NCBI RefSeq assembly: GCF_024733565.1 | Contig: NZ_JANIOC010000011.1 | Coordinates: 123,335 to 187,334, forward strand | Direction: 5' to 3' | DNA length: 64,000 nt | DNA from: Rossellomorea sp. SC111 | GTDB lineage: Bacteria > Bacillota > Bacilli > Bacillales > Bacillaceae_B | In this document: one piece after another, positions 8,112 through 16,692 of the stretch | Position numbering within the stretch: the stretch's first letter is position 1 | How the letters are laid out: each line of letters starts with the position of its first letter | Notes under the pieces: generated by a model | What the model saw: only the letters and a program-made list of their open reading frames with translations | Told to the model about the DNA's origin: nothing | The model's database searches: none | Translations under genes and position numbers: made by a program

Positions 8112-9047
8112 TTATTTCACTTTGATCACAATTTTCCCTTTTGCGTGGTGCGTTTCACTTAGGGCGTGGGCGTCTTTTAACCCTTGTTCACTCAGTTCGA
8201 ATGTTTCTCCTAGCACTGGCTTTAATTGCCCCGATTCATACAGGTCGGCAAGCTTTGAAAGCTGTTCTCCTTTGGGATCGAGCCATAGGAATTCAGCTTT
8301 CACGCCATACTTTGCTGCTTCCTCCTCATTCGGAGGCTGTGCAATCGATACGAGCTTTCCGTTTTCCTTGAGGACTTTATAGCTGTTGGACTGTATTTCC
8401 CCGCCCATGGTATCCAGCACCAGGTCGAAGCTTTGTAACACTTCACTAAAGTCTTCTTCTTTATAATTGATGAATTGATTGGCTCCCAATGACTTGACGA
8501 ACTCTTCATTTTTACCGCTTGCGGTTGTGGCGACATGTGCTCCGAAGCTTTTGGCAATCTGAATCGCAAAATTCCCTACCCCGCCGGATCCTGCGTGGAT
8601 CAGCACCTTATCTCCTTCTTTGATTTCACCAAAGTCGACTAAGCACTGCCAGGCGGTCAATCCGGCCAGCGGAATCGCAGCCGCTTCTTCAAAGCTCATG
8701 TTTTCAGGCATTTTAGCGAGCAGTTCTTCATCTATTGCCACATACTCAGCATAGGTACCTTCCCTTGTCGTAGCCGGTCTTGCAAATACACGGTCACCCA
8801 CTTCGAATCCTTTTACATTCTTCCCTTTTTCGGCGATGACTCCTGCTGCATCCCATCCCAGGATGATCGGAAATTCAAAGTCCAGCATATCTTTTAAATA
8901 TCCTGCCCGTACCTTCCAATCAATGGGGTTGATGGATGTTGCATGATTTTCCAACAGTATTTGACTGTCCCCGATTACGGGCTTATCAATTTCTTTCTCC
9001 TGTAATACCTCTTTATCTCCATATTGGTTGATGATGATGGCTTTCAT
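8112..9047 (-). CDS. Zinc-independent MDR / quinone-oxidoreductase-like enzyme
   Basis: About 311 residues from the chosen start. The GroES-like N-terminal domain (NHATSINPIDWKVRAGYL) is followed by the NAD(P)H Rossmann motif HAGSGGVGNFAIQIAKSFGA near residues 145-165. No structural or catalytic zinc ligands are present, placing it with zeta-crystallin/quinone reductases of the medium-chain family. It probably reduces quinones or enones in the cytoplasm. AAGGAGGA precedes 9047; the longer ORF has no ribosome site. Confidence 0.85.
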   Translation of the reverse strand: MKAIIINQYGDKEVLQEKEIDKPVIGDSQILLENHATSINPIDWKVRAGYLKDMLDFEFPIILGWDAAGVIAEKGKNVKGFEVGDRVFARPATTREGTYAEYVAIDEELLAKMPENMSFEEAAAIPLAGLTAWQCLVDFGEIKEGDKVLIHAGSGGVGNFAIQIAKSFGAHVATTASGKNEEFVKSLGANQFINYKEEDFSEVLQSFDLVLDTMGGEIQSNSYKVLKENGKLVSIAQPPNEEEAAKYGVKAEFLWLDPKGEQLSKLADLYESGQLKPVLGETFELSEQGLKDAHALSETHHAKGKIVIKVK

Positions 9048-9237
9048 ATAATTACGTCCTCCTTGTTTTAGAACATACTGTTTATCTTCCCTCATATTTA
9101 GGGTATTTAAACTATGAATAGCCCATCGTCATTCATTAACGTTTATTACTGGATTCTTCCCTCACACTATTGTAAATTTAAGACAAACTACATAGTCATA
9201 AGCATATGGGAATCTATCTTACTAAAGGAGGAACACT

Positions 9238-10656
9238 ATGCAACACTACAATCTCATCATCAATGGAGAACAAACCGGATCGGATCTTGAAAAGAAAGAG
9301 GTAACCAATCCTGCCACATCAGAAGTGATCGCCACCATTCCGAATGGAGGTAAAAAAGAGGCTTCGAAGGCGGTGGATGCCGCTCATGAGGCATTCAAGG
9401 AATGGTCCCAATTTTCGGCATACGAACGAAGTGAACTCATCCGAAAATGGTATGATCTTATTAATGAAAACAAAGAGGACCTTGCACGTACGATGACCAT
9501 CGAGCAAGGAAAACCGCTAAAAGAAGCACTCGGCGAAATTCAATATGCCAATGGATTCATCTCCTGGTACGCTGAAGAAGGAAAGCGGGTTTACGGGGAA
9601 CAGATCCCTGCCACTCAGCGTAACAAGCGATTATTCGTCCATAAGCAGCCGGTCGGGGTGGTAGCGGTCATCACACCGTGGAACTTTCCTGCGGCAATGA
9701 TCACACGCAAGGTGGCACCGGCACTTGCCACTGGCTGTACGGTCGTGATCAAACCGGCAAATCAAACCCCTTTGACTGCGTTAAAGATGGCTGCACTTGC
9801 TGAAGAAGCCGGCATCCCGAAAGGCGTCGTCAACGTCGTGACAGGTGATTCGAAATCCATCGGGGAAGCGTGGATGGAAGATACACGCGTCCGGAAACTG
9901 ACCTTCACCGGTTCAACGGAAGTCGGAAAGGTCCTGATGAAAGGATCTGCGGACACCGTTAAGAAAATATCCCTTGAACTTGGCGGCCACGCCCCTGTAA
10001 TTGTGATGGATGACTCTGACCTGGAAAAAGCCGTTGACGGAGTCATCGCATCCAAATTCAGGAATGCCGGACAAACCTGCGTCTGTTCCAATCGGATTTA
10101 TGTCCATGAATCCATCGCAGATACTTTTTCTGAAAAACTGGTTGAAAAAGTGAAAGGGCTGAAAGTAGGAAATGGGCTCGAAGAAGGCGTCGATATCGGT
10201 CCATTGATCGATGAAAATGCCATCGAAAAAGTCCGTAAGCATGTGAAAGATGCCGTAGACAAAGGAGCTTCCGTTGCCTACGGAGGAAAAGGAATAGAAG
10301 GGCTATATTATGAACCGACTGTCTTGACGAACGTGAGTGATGACATGCTGTGCATGAATGACGAAACATTCGGTCCGGTCGCTCCGATCACCACCTTCAA
10401 AACCGAAGAGGAAGCGATCGAACGGGCCAATGACTCCATTTACGGCCTCGCTGCCTATGTATTCACCGAGAATATCACCAAGGGGATCCGGATCAGTGAG
10501 CAACTTGAATACGGAATCGTCGGATTGAACGATGGGATGCCATCGACTCCACAGGCTCCATTCGGAGGATTCAAACAAAGCGGCCTCGGCCGTGAAGGCG
10601 GTCACCAGGGCATAGAAGAATTTCTGGAAGTGAAGTATATTTCCCTCGGATTGTAA
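9238..10656 (+). CDS. gabD: Succinate-semialdehyde dehydrogenase (NAD(P)+)
   Basis: 472 residues of an aldehyde dehydrogenase. The PWNFP cofactor loop, the general base E247 in LELGG and the nucleophile C281 in GQTCV are all present, as is [10 protein letters not shown]. Length and the C-terminal GLGREGG stretch fit the GabD branch, which oxidises succinate semialdehyde to succinate at the end of GABA breakdown. Related aldehydes are possible substrates. AAAGGAGG precedes the ATG. No gabT is adjacent, so it stands alone. Confidence 0.85.
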   Translation: MQHYNLIINGEQTGSDLEKKEVTNPATSEVIATIPNGGKKEASKAVDAAHEAFKEWSQFSAYERSELIRKWYDLINENKEDLARTMTIEQGKPLKEALGEIQYANGFISWYAEEGKRVYGEQIPATQRNKRLFVHKQPVGVVAVITPWNFPAAMITRKVAPALATGCTVVIKPANQTPLTALKMAALAEEAGIPKGVVNVVTGDSKSIGEAWMEDTRVRKLTFTGSTEVGKVLMKGSADTVKKISLELGGHAPVIVMDDSDLEKAVDGVIASKFRNAGQTCVCSNRIYVHESIADTFSEKLVEKVKGLKVGNGLEEGVDIGPLIDENAIEKVRKHVKDAVDKGASVAYGGKGIEGLYYEPTVLTNVSDDMLCMNDETFGPVAPITTFKTEEEAIERANDSIYGLAAYVFTENITKGIRISEQLEYGIVGLNDGMPSTPQAPFGGFKQSGLGREGGHQGIEEFLEVKYISLGL

Positions 10657-10660
10657 GCAC

Positions 10661-10695
10661 AGACAAAGGCACGCATCCCATGCGTGCCTTTGTCT
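10661..10695. terminator. Bidirectional terminator after gabD
   Basis: A perfect 16-bp stem (AGACAAAGGCACGCAT) with a 3-base loop, then a T-rich tail in plus. It touches the stop of the small convergent gene. Confidence 0.9.
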
Positions 10696-10867
10696 ATTTT
10701 TTTTGAAAACGTTCCCTGATTTCCCGGTATAGATACAATGCCCCTGCCATTAAGAATAAGAAAATAATAAAATTCATATTTTCCGGTCCAGTAAACCCGT
10801 CAAATCCTTGTAAAAATAAGAATAGCATTCCGAAAGAAAGATAGATTGCCGCAGCAACATGCTTCAT
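10694..10867 (-). CDS. Small two-helix membrane protein
   Basis: 57 residues from the ATG at 10867, which is preceded by GGGAGGTGG. Two hydrophobic segments (about 4-20 and 30-46) are followed by a basic tail (YREIRERFQKK). No family is recognised with confidence; it looks like a generic small Bacillus membrane protein. Confidence 0.6.
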   Translation of the reverse strand: MKHVAAAIYLSFGMLFLFLQGFDGFTGPENMNFIIFLFLMAGALYLYREIRERFQKK

Positions 10868-10966
10868 GGAACCACCTCCCCTACCTTTTCTATATACATA
10901 TTCCAGACACGCTGCTTGCATAACCTGTAGATAGAGAAGAAATTAACATTATAGTAGGAAAATTTA

Positions 10967-11140
10967 TTGACGATACAAATGGCCTGTGCTAGATTGTGAG
11001 TATTAATGAAATTTTAAAAAAGAAGAAAAGTATGAATATATCCACTTTCACATTCCTTACGAAAGTTTGGAACATACGGATATGGTTAGTTATGCGAGTT
11101 CGGACTCGTCCCTGATCAGGGGCGGGTTTTTTCATGTGTT
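10967..11140 (+). promoter_or_regulatory. brnQ promoter and attenuator-like leader
   Basis: TTGACG (10967-10972) and TAGATT (10990-10995) have 17-base spacing. The roughly 190-base leader contains a CGAGT-TCGG-ACTCG hairpin and then a GC-rich hairpin built on CCCTGATCAGGG followed by a T6 run (about 11106-11136), well before the brnQ start. This is the layout of transcription attenuation. I do not recognise a T-box (no GGTGG-type motif) or a known riboswitch core. Confidence 0.5.
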
Positions 11141-11194
11141 ATGTAAAATGTGACTGAAGGCCTATCAGTCGGTCATTAATTTGGAGGCGTGTGT

Positions 11195-12493
11195 ATGAGA
11201 AAAAGAGATGTCCTGATTTCGGGATTTATGCTTTTTTCGTTATTTTTTGGGGCAGGGAATTTAATATTCCCGCCATATCTCGGGATGGAATCCGGAATCC
11301 ATTTCATTGCAGCGATTTCAGGATTTATTTTAACGGCGGTATTCCTGCCTTTTTTGACGATCATTTCCGTATCCCTTTCAAAAAATGGATTATTATCGAT
11401 TGGTGAACGGGTCCACCCTGTTTTCGGGATCGTTTTTGCCATCGTGATTTATCTCTCAATCGGTGCTCTCTACGGAATCCCAAGGGCTTCCAATGTGGCG
11501 TATGAATTGGGATTTTTGCAAATGGTCAATGTGGAAGGTCGGCTGCCCTTATTATTATTCTCGATCGCTTTCTTTGGGTTGACCTACTTACTCAGCATCA
11601 ACCCTAAAAAAGTGATTGATCTTGTCGGACAATTTTTAACACCCATATTACTCATAGTATTAGCTGTACTATGCATCCGGGCTTTTTTCACCTTTGATTA
11701 TATGGATGCGGAAGCGACAGAAAAGTTCCAATCAGCCCCGTTCCTGAAAGGATTCCTTGAAGGGTATTTCACGATGGATGCCGTGGCAGCCCTGGCTTTT
11801 GGCATTGTCATCATCAATGGACTAAAGGATAAAGGCGCCTCCGGTAAAAAAGAGCTCATCCGTGGAACCATCAGTGCAGGAATGATTGCCGCCTTCGGGT
11901 TGGTGATGGTGTACCTTTCCCTTGGATGGATCGGGCGGGTGATTCCCCATGAAGCCCCGATCAGTAATGGTGCTGAAATACTCGTGTTAGCATCTCAGCA
12001 ACTATTTGGGTACAGTGGCAATCTCCTTTTTGGTTTGATTGTGATGATTGCCTGTTTAACGACATGCATCGGACTGATAAATGCGTGCGGGCGCTTTTTC
12101 CATGAGATTTACCCAAGATTTTCATATAAAGCATATGTCATGATTTTTATCCTGATCGGGATGGCCGTGACCAACCTGGGACTGAATATGATACTAAAAG
12201 TCGCCACCCCGCTGCTTGTTCTCATTTATCCGGTGGCGATTGTACTCGTAGCCCTTTCCCTCTTTCAGCACTTCTTCGGGGAGAGCAGGAGGATGTATGT
12301 GTATGGTGTCAGCATTGGTGGTGTCTTTTCCTTATACGAAATGCTCGCAAGCCTCAATATTCAAATCGAGGGAATCCAGTCCGTCCTGAGCGTTCTCCCC
12401 CTGAGTACAAATGGACTCGCCTGGACCACCCCCACCATGGTGGCCATCATCATCGGATATGCAATGGACCTGGTTCAGAAGAAAATCATTTGA
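11195..12493 (+). CDS. brnQ: Branched-chain amino acid transporter BrnQ
   Basis: About 432 residues with some twelve membrane helices. The N-terminal SLFFGAGNLIFPPYLG and later TTCIGLINACGRFFHEI stretches are signatures of the LIVCS family, which imports leucine, isoleucine and valine with Na+ or H+. The ATG at 11195 has GGAGG 7 bases upstream; the GTG at 11189 is less well placed. The gene stands alone behind a leader with an intrinsic terminator, so its synthesis is probably adjusted by attenuation. The stop codon TGA overlaps a repeat arm. Confidence 0.9.
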   Translation: MRKRDVLISGFMLFSLFFGAGNLIFPPYLGMESGIHFIAAISGFILTAVFLPFLTIISVSLSKNGLLSIGERVHPVFGIVFAIVIYLSIGALYGIPRASNVAYELGFLQMVNVEGRLPLLLFSIAFFGLTYLLSINPKKVIDLVGQFLTPILLIVLAVLCIRAFFTFDYMDAEATEKFQSAPFLKGFLEGYFTMDAVAALAFGIVIINGLKDKGASGKKELIRGTISAGMIAAFGLVMVYLSLGWIGRVIPHEAPISNGAEILVLASQQLFGYSGNLLFGLIVMIACLTTCIGLINACGRFFHEIYPRFSYKAYVMIFILIGMAVTNLGLNMILKVATPLLVLIYPVAIVLVALSLFQHFFGESRRMYVYGVSIGGVFSLYEMLASLNIQIEGIQSVLSVLPLSTNGLAWTTPTMVAIIIGYAMDLVQKKII

Positions 12494-12504
12494 GGGACGG
12501 ACCT
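12492..12504. repeat. GGACGGACC repeat, single arm (copy 5)
   Basis: GAGGGACGGACCT only. Its first bases form part of the brnQ stop codon. The usual right arm is missing and an unrelated hairpin follows. Confidence 0.85.
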
Positions 12505-12509
12505 CACAC

Positions 12510-12557
12510 AAAAGCAGCAAGGAGAATGTGATTTATCGCATTCTCCTTGCTGCTTTT
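12510..12557. terminator. Terminator between brnQ and GNAT gene
   Basis: A perfect 19-bp stem with AAAA/TTTT ends (AAAAGCAGCAAGGAGAATG) and a 10-base loop, able to work in both directions for the convergent pair. Confidence 0.9.
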
Positions 12558-12558
12558 T

Positions 12559-13017
12559 TTAGATATTCGTCTGTTTTTGATAGACTTTCATGGAGCCTCC
12601 ACCCGGCCCAACGGCTTCTGTCGAATGAGTCCAGCCGTATTTTTCATAATACCCTTCCAGGTCAGTCGTCAGGTAAAGACAGTTGTACCCTTTTTTATGT
12701 GCCTCCCGGAGAGCATGGTCAAGCAGGGCAGAACCAAGTCCGTCCCCTCTCTGGTCAGGGTGAACATACAGGCACGCCAACCACGGATACAGGTCCTGAC
12801 GGCTGTTGAGATCATTTCTTAACAATGCGTACGTGCCGATAATGTCATCCTCATGGACAGCGATATAAAAACGGGGAAGGTCTGCTTCGGTATGACAGGA
12901 ATGAAACATGCAATCGTGGTAGAACCTGTAGTTATCCTCATTTCCCCATTGTCCCCAGAACACGTTCACTGCTTGTTCAAACTTGCTTGAACCCTTTTGT
13001 AATTTAATGATTTTCAT
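12559..13017 (-). CDS. GNAT-family N-acetyltransferase
   Basis: 152 residues. The acetyl-CoA binding motif A is clear (LYVHPDQRGDGLGSALLDHA), followed by motif B (LYLTTDLEGYYEKYGW). The protein has the length of a single GNAT domain. The acceptor substrate cannot be deduced. It is a single gene sharing a terminator with brnQ. Confidence 0.85.
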   Translation of the reverse strand: MKIIKLQKGSSKFEQAVNVFWGQWGNEDNYRFYHDCMFHSCHTEADLPRFYIAVHEDDIIGTYALLRNDLNSRQDLYPWLACLYVHPDQRGDGLGSALLDHALREAHKKGYNCLYLTTDLEGYYEKYGWTHSTEAVGPGGGSMKVYQKQTNI

Positions 13018-13098
13018 TTGTGTTTTCCTCTCTCACTTATGGAATATTACACTACTACATTCTTCATTCGAAACAGAAAACCTCTTTCAAAAGAGAAT

Positions 13099-13127
13099 AA
13101 GGCACGCTCAAATATTGAACGTGCCTT
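13099..13127 (-). terminator. Hairpin after VOC gene
   Basis: AAGGCACG paired with CGTGCCTT around a TCAA/TTGA inner stem, 10 bases beyond the VOC stop. Confidence 0.65.
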
Positions 13128-13136
13128 TTGCATTCA

Positions 13137-13631
13137 TCAGTAAGCCCCATCGGAATAGGTTAATTCATAGCTGTGGGAATAGATTTCGAATATATTCCCG
13201 AATGGATCTTCCACATACACCATGCGGTAAGGTTTTTCCCCTGGATAATACTCACGTACCGGCATACGCTGTTTTCCACCGTGCTGCTTGATCTTTTCGA
13301 CCATGCCTTCTACATCGGGATCCTGGATACAGAAATGGAATAATCCTGTCTTCCAATATTCGAAGTTATTCTCCGGCTTTTCATTATGCGGAAATTCAAA
13401 TAGCTCGATTCCGATTTTATCACCGGTTGCCATATGGGCGATTCTGAACTTATCCCAGTCGTTGCCGAAGACATCGCGGCACATCTGACCGATGGCTGTG
13501 TCGTCATTCTCGACATCTGAGGGTTCCATGATGACATACCAGCCGAACACCTCTTGGTAAAATTTGATTGCTTCTTCAAGGATCTGGACGGATAATCCTA
13601 TATGAGAAAATGATCTTGGATATGGTAACAT
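13137..13631 (-). CDS. Glyoxalase / VOC superfamily protein
   Basis: 164 residues with two beta-alpha-beta-beta-beta modules. The first starts FSHIGLSVQILEEAIKFYQE and the second GLFHFCIQDPDVEGMVEKI, ending YVEDPFGNIFEIYSHSYE. H and E metal-ligand positions typical of vicinal oxygen chelate enzymes are present. It may be a lyase, dioxygenase or binding protein. It is transcribed divergently from an HxlR regulator, which probably controls it. Confidence 0.85.
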   Translation of the reverse strand: MLPYPRSFSHIGLSVQILEEAIKFYQEVFGWYVIMEPSDVENDDTAIGQMCRDVFGNDWDKFRIAHMATGDKIGIELFEFPHNEKPENNFEYWKTGLFHFCIQDPDVEGMVEKIKQHGGKQRMPVREYYPGEKPYRMVYVEDPFGNIFEIYSHSYELTYSDGAY

Positions 13632-13763
13632 TGATTGACTCCTCCTTCGTTTTGATTAGCTTCATCTAACTCGACTTCATTATACGAAGAGAAGCGGATT
13701 TATGTAAGAATGCACTTTTTTGTGAGAAACTAACCTTTAGGTAAGAAAGGACGGGTTAAAGAT

Positions 13764-14096
13764 ATGGATACACCCATCGATCAACACGGAAAATTGAAGT
13801 GTTCCATCGAGTACACATTGCGGAAAATCGGCGGAAAATGGAAGACGGTCATCCTCTGGCACCTCGGGACGGAAGGGACGCACAGGTACAATGAATTGCG
13901 CCGTCTTCTCCCGGGTGTTGCCCACAAGGTACTGAGCCAGCAGCTGAAAGAACTCGAAGAAGAAGGATTCATCAACCGCACCCAATACGACACCATCCCC
14001 CCAAAAGTCGAATACTCCATGACCGCCCTCGGCATGACCCTCATGCCCATCCTTCAGCACATGCACGAGTGGGGAAATGAGCATGGGGAGTTTTAG
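13764..14096 (+). CDS. HxlR-family transcriptional regulator
   Basis: 110 residues. CSIEYTLRKIGGKWKTVILW and RYNELRRLLPGVAHKVLSQQ are characteristic of the HxlR winged helix, followed by a YSMTALGMTLMPIL helix. A conserved Cys precedes the domain (KLKCSIE), the position that senses thiol-reactive compounds in some relatives. It is divergent from the VOC gene and is its likely regulator. Confidence 0.9.
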   Translation: MDTPIDQHGKLKCSIEYTLRKIGGKWKTVILWHLGTEGTHRYNELRRLLPGVAHKVLSQQLKELEEEGFINRTQYDTIPPKVEYSMTALGMTLMPILQHMHEWGNEHGEF

Positions 14097-14110
14097 AATG
14101 GGGATATAGA

Positions 14111-14175
14111 GAGGGACGGACCTCCACTCGGGTATCTTATGTAAAGTAAAGATCCGTTTTAGAGGTCCGTCCCTC
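14111..14175. repeat. GGACGGACC inverted repeat, copy 6 (long loop)
   Basis: Arms GAGGGACGGACCT and AGAGGTCCGTCCCTC enclose a loop of about 37 bases, between the convergent HxlR and LysE genes. The T5 after the right arm could make it a plus-strand terminator. Confidence 0.9.
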
Positions 14176-14178
14176 TTT

Positions 14179-14772
14179 TTATGCTAGTGATAGAAATGCT
14201 AGCAGGATGAGGAGGATACCTGCTGTTTTATTGACTATTGGAAGATGCGGAGTAATGCTCTTTTTGAATAGGTTTACTCCTATACTCAATAGAAGCCACC
14301 AAGTGACCGCACCCATAAAAACGCCGAGTATGAGGGAAACCGCCATTTGAAGGGAACTGCTTTCTCCTGAAAACCCTAAACCTGCAAACATGGCAGCAAA
14401 GTTGACGATGGTGACAGGGTTAGTAATCATCAGGAGCAATGTCGATGCAAACAATTGAAATGAGCTCTCCCCTTTGACTCTTGCCGAATCCTGTGGGGGT
14501 TTCTTATGAAACGTCTTGATTCCCAGATAGACTAAAAATATCATTCCGATTATTTTTAAATAAAATTGCTGTTCCAACATGAATGCAGAAGCAACGGTAA
14601 ATCCGAAAGCGGCGATGCTTGAATAAATGATATTGGCTGTCGCAGCACCGAGCCCCGTCAAAAACCCCGCAGTGACGCCTCGAGATAATACCCTTTGTAT
14701 GCAAAGCAACCCAATCGGGCCAACCGGTGCCGAAACAGAAAATCCCAGAATAAAGCTTTTAAGTAATAACAT
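14179..14772 (-). CDS. LysE/RhtB-family exporter (second of pair)
   Basis: 197 residues, six hydrophobic helices. The N-terminal APVGPIGLLCIQR signature and TNPVTIVNFAAMF are typical of LysE amino-acid exporters. It follows a paralogue (same APVGPIG motif) by 33 bases and lies downstream of an Lrp gene. The two may act as a hetero-oligomer or have different substrates. Confidence 0.85.
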   Translation of the reverse strand: MLLLKSFILGFSVSAPVGPIGLLCIQRVLSRGVTAGFLTGLGAATANIIYSSIAAFGFTVASAFMLEQQFYLKIIGMIFLVYLGIKTFHKKPPQDSARVKGESSFQLFASTLLLMITNPVTIVNFAAMFAGLGFSGESSSLQMAVSLILGVFMGAVTWWLLLSIGVNLFKKSITPHLPIVNKTAGILLILLAFLSLA

Positions 14773-14805
14773 GATGTGTTGATCCCTTCTTCATAAATAT
14801 CCCGG

Positions 14806-15423
14806 TTATAACAGATCGATTAAAAAGAGCACACTGAAAATCGTTAGGACGATACCCGCCGCTCGGTTTATCAGCTTTAATGAAGCAGGTCCGACCCTGC
14901 TTCCGATCCATCCGGCAACTAAAGCAAGCCCCCACCACCAGAGCGCAGATCCTGAAAATACGCCTGATACTACCGTCAAGACGGTGACAAAATCCTCTGA
15001 ACCTGCCACCCGGAAAACTCCAAAGATCGCTATAAAAGCAAGGATTGTCATTGGATTCGTAAGCGTTAATAAGAAAACCGACACAAATCCTTTCACCGAA
15101 GAATTGGTACCAGGTTCACCCAGCATCATTACAGCAGGTTGGGAGATGAATGTCTTCAACCCTAAAAGCAAAAGGAATACCCCTCCCCATAGTTGAATCC
15201 AGAACTGATGATCCAGAAGGAACCCGGAAACCATTGTCAGGCCCATAACGGCAATCAAGCCGAAAAGGGCATCTGCTGTGGCGGCCCCCAAACCTGAAAG
15301 GAAACCTATCCTTTTTCCGTAAGTCAATGTCCTTTGAATACAAAGAATTCCGATTGGCCCAACTGGTGCCGCGATGGCCACTCCAATCATAAGACTTTTA
15401 AAAAATAATAATACAGAAGTCAT
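14806..15423 (-). CDS. LysE/RhtB-family exporter (first of pair)
   Basis: 205 residues, six helices, with APVGPIGILCIQR and TNPMTILAFIAIF motifs. It is clearly a paralogue of the next gene, and both follow the Lrp-type regulator after a 12-base gap. The arrangement suggests amino-acid export controlled by internal amino-acid level, as in LysE/LysG-like or AzlB-type systems. Confidence 0.85.
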   Translation of the reverse strand: MTSVLLFFKSLMIGVAIAAPVGPIGILCIQRTLTYGKRIGFLSGLGAATADALFGLIAVMGLTMVSGFLLDHQFWIQLWGGVFLLLLGLKTFISQPAVMMLGEPGTNSSVKGFVSVFLLTLTNPMTILAFIAIFGVFRVAGSEDFVTVLTVVSGVFSGSALWWWGLALVAGWIGSRVGPASLKLINRAAGIVLTIFSVLFLIDLL

Positions 15424-15435
15424 TGTTTTCTCTCC

Positions 15436-15906
15436 TTATTCTGAAGAAAGCGTACCTGATGGCAGTGGCAAAATAGTACTCTCTTTAAGAGAATCCATCA
15501 CAATCGTGGTCTTCGTCCGGATTATCCCGTGAAGACTTTTTATTTCATGACTGATGATACGATCAAGATCTTTCGTGTTCCTGCTCCGGATTTTCAGGAG
15601 ATAGTCATCTTCTCCTGCAATATGGTGGCATTCCTGGACTTCAACCAACTCATTGATCAATTGAAGAAAAGGTTCTCGATGCTCCGGACGTTCCAGTGAT
15701 ACAGCTACAAAGGCAGTCAGTTCATATCCCAAGCTGGCAGCATCCAGGATGGCTCCAAATTGCTTGATTACACCCTTTTCTATAAGACGATTGACCCTAT
15801 CCGCCGTTGCCGGGGCACTTAGTCCGATCGTTGCTGCCAAATCGGACCATTTAACCCTGGAGTCTTGCATAATTGCATCTAAAATTTTCTTATCATAAGC
15901 ATCCAT
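15436..15906 (-). CDS. Lrp/AsnC-family regulator
   Basis: About 156 residues. The N-terminal HTH (DSRVKWSDLAATIGLSAPAT, then RVNRLIEKGVIKQFGAILD) is followed by the RAM/AsnC effector domain (VQECHHIAGEDDYLLKIRSR). The ATG at 15906 is chosen because GAGG is 9 bases upstream; the earlier ATG lacks a site. It is first in an apparent operon with two LysE exporters, so it probably senses the exported amino acid. Confidence 0.88.
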   Translation of the reverse strand: MDAYDKKILDAIMQDSRVKWSDLAATIGLSAPATADRVNRLIEKGVIKQFGAILDAASLGYELTAFVAVSLERPEHREPFLQLINELVEVQECHHIAGEDDYLLKIRSRNTKDLDRIISHEIKSLHGIIRTKTTIVMDSLKESTILPLPSGTLSSE

Positions 15907-15953
15907 AACATTAAACCTCATTTAATTAAGTTTTTTATATAATAACTTAATTT

Positions 15954-16115
15954 TCATAAGTTGTGAAGAATGAATTTCAAAATTAGGGACGGACCTCCGA
16001 CTGAGACGCATTCCCCCTCCTGAAACTCAGCCGTTACATTCAATAAAGCATGAGTCTTTACACCTTCACCTTTATATATCTTAGATACCCCATCAACTTT
16101 GACCCCATTACCCAT
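15954..16115 (-). pseudogene. N-terminal remnant of a MacB/LolD-like ABC ATPase
   Basis: A perfect AAGGAGGG site precedes the ATG at 16115. The first 43 codons read like the start of an ABC ATPase: VDGVSKIYKGEGVKTHALL, then EGECVSVGGPS. GGPS is where the Walker A motif (GPSGSGKS) should continue, but the sequence switches there to LILKF and a stop. The switch falls at GGTCCGTCCCT, a repeat-family arm (15985-15996). The rest of the gene is missing, so it is a deletion relic. It is too short for normal ORF calling. Confidence 0.7.
15985..15998. repeat. GGACGGACC repeat, single arm (copy 7)
   Basis: AGGGACGGACCTCC, sited exactly where the ABC ATPase homology ends. Confidence 0.8.
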
Positions 16116-16176
16116 CCAAAACCCTCCTTATTTTTTGAATTTTTTAACAATTATAACAGAAATACTACAAACACAT

Positions 16177-16190
16177 GAGGGACGGACCTT
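16177..16190. repeat. GGACGGACC repeat, single arm (copy 8)
   Basis: GAGGGACGGACCTT in the same orientation as copy 7, 190 bases away. The two arms bracket the ABC remnant. Confidence 0.85.
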
Positions 16191-16270
16191 GTTGTTTGGA
16201 TGATGTGGAATGAGTACCGTTGCTTCTTTCCCCATTCCCATTTATCCTGTAAATAGAAGGAGGGTTTACG

Positions 16271-16627
16271 ATGTCTATCATGTTGAAACGAATCTATGAT
16301 GAACCTCCCCGATTGGGAGGTCACCGTATCTTGATCGACCGTGTCTGGCCCCGTGGAATATCGAAAGAAGATGCAAACCTTCAAGAGTGGATGAAAGAGA
16401 TTACACCCAGCCCCTCTCTACGGAAGTGGTTTAACCATGACCCCGAAAAGTTCGAGAAGTTCAAACAATCCTATAAAGAAGAACTCCATCAAGATGAAGA
16501 CAAACAAAAAAAACTGCGGGAACTGAAGGAAATGGCAGAAAATGAACGGGTCGTTCTTCTCTACGGAGCAAAAGATGAAAAGCACAACCATGCCATAGTC
16601 CTAAAAGAAGTTCTGGAGGATATGTAA
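16271..16627 (+). CDS. DUF488 family protein
   Basis: 118 residues. The start LKRIYDEPPRLGGHRILIDRV and WPRGISKEDANLQEW, plus RVVLLYGAKDEKHNHAIVLK, are the conserved blocks of DUF488 (YeaO-like) proteins. Biochemical role unknown. AGGAGGG precedes the ATG. A complete repeat copy begins one base after the stop codon. Confidence 0.88.
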   Translation: MSIMLKRIYDEPPRLGGHRILIDRVWPRGISKEDANLQEWMKEITPSPSLRKWFNHDPEKFEKFKQSYKEELHQDEDKQKKLRELKEMAENERVVLLYGAKDEKHNHAIVLKEVLEDM

Positions 16628-16692
16628 GAGGGACGGACCTCTAAATCGGCAGAATACCATTCGGTCATTCGCTGATTGAAGGTCCGTCCCTC
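16628..16692. repeat. GGACGGACC inverted repeat, copy 9 (long loop)
   Basis: Arms GAGGGACGGACCT and AGGTCCGTCCCTC with a loop of about 39 bases. The right arm overlaps the stop of the TauE-like gene by 2 bases. Confidence 0.9.

Noticed and set aside
10967..11140. T-box riboswitch upstream of brnQ
   Set aside because: There is no T-box motif; only a promoter and terminator hairpin are visible.
12717..12757. Possible repeat arm (GTCCGTCCCCT) in the GNAT gene
   Set aside because: It encodes the conserved QRGDGLG acetyl-CoA motif and has an extra C, so it is chance similarity.
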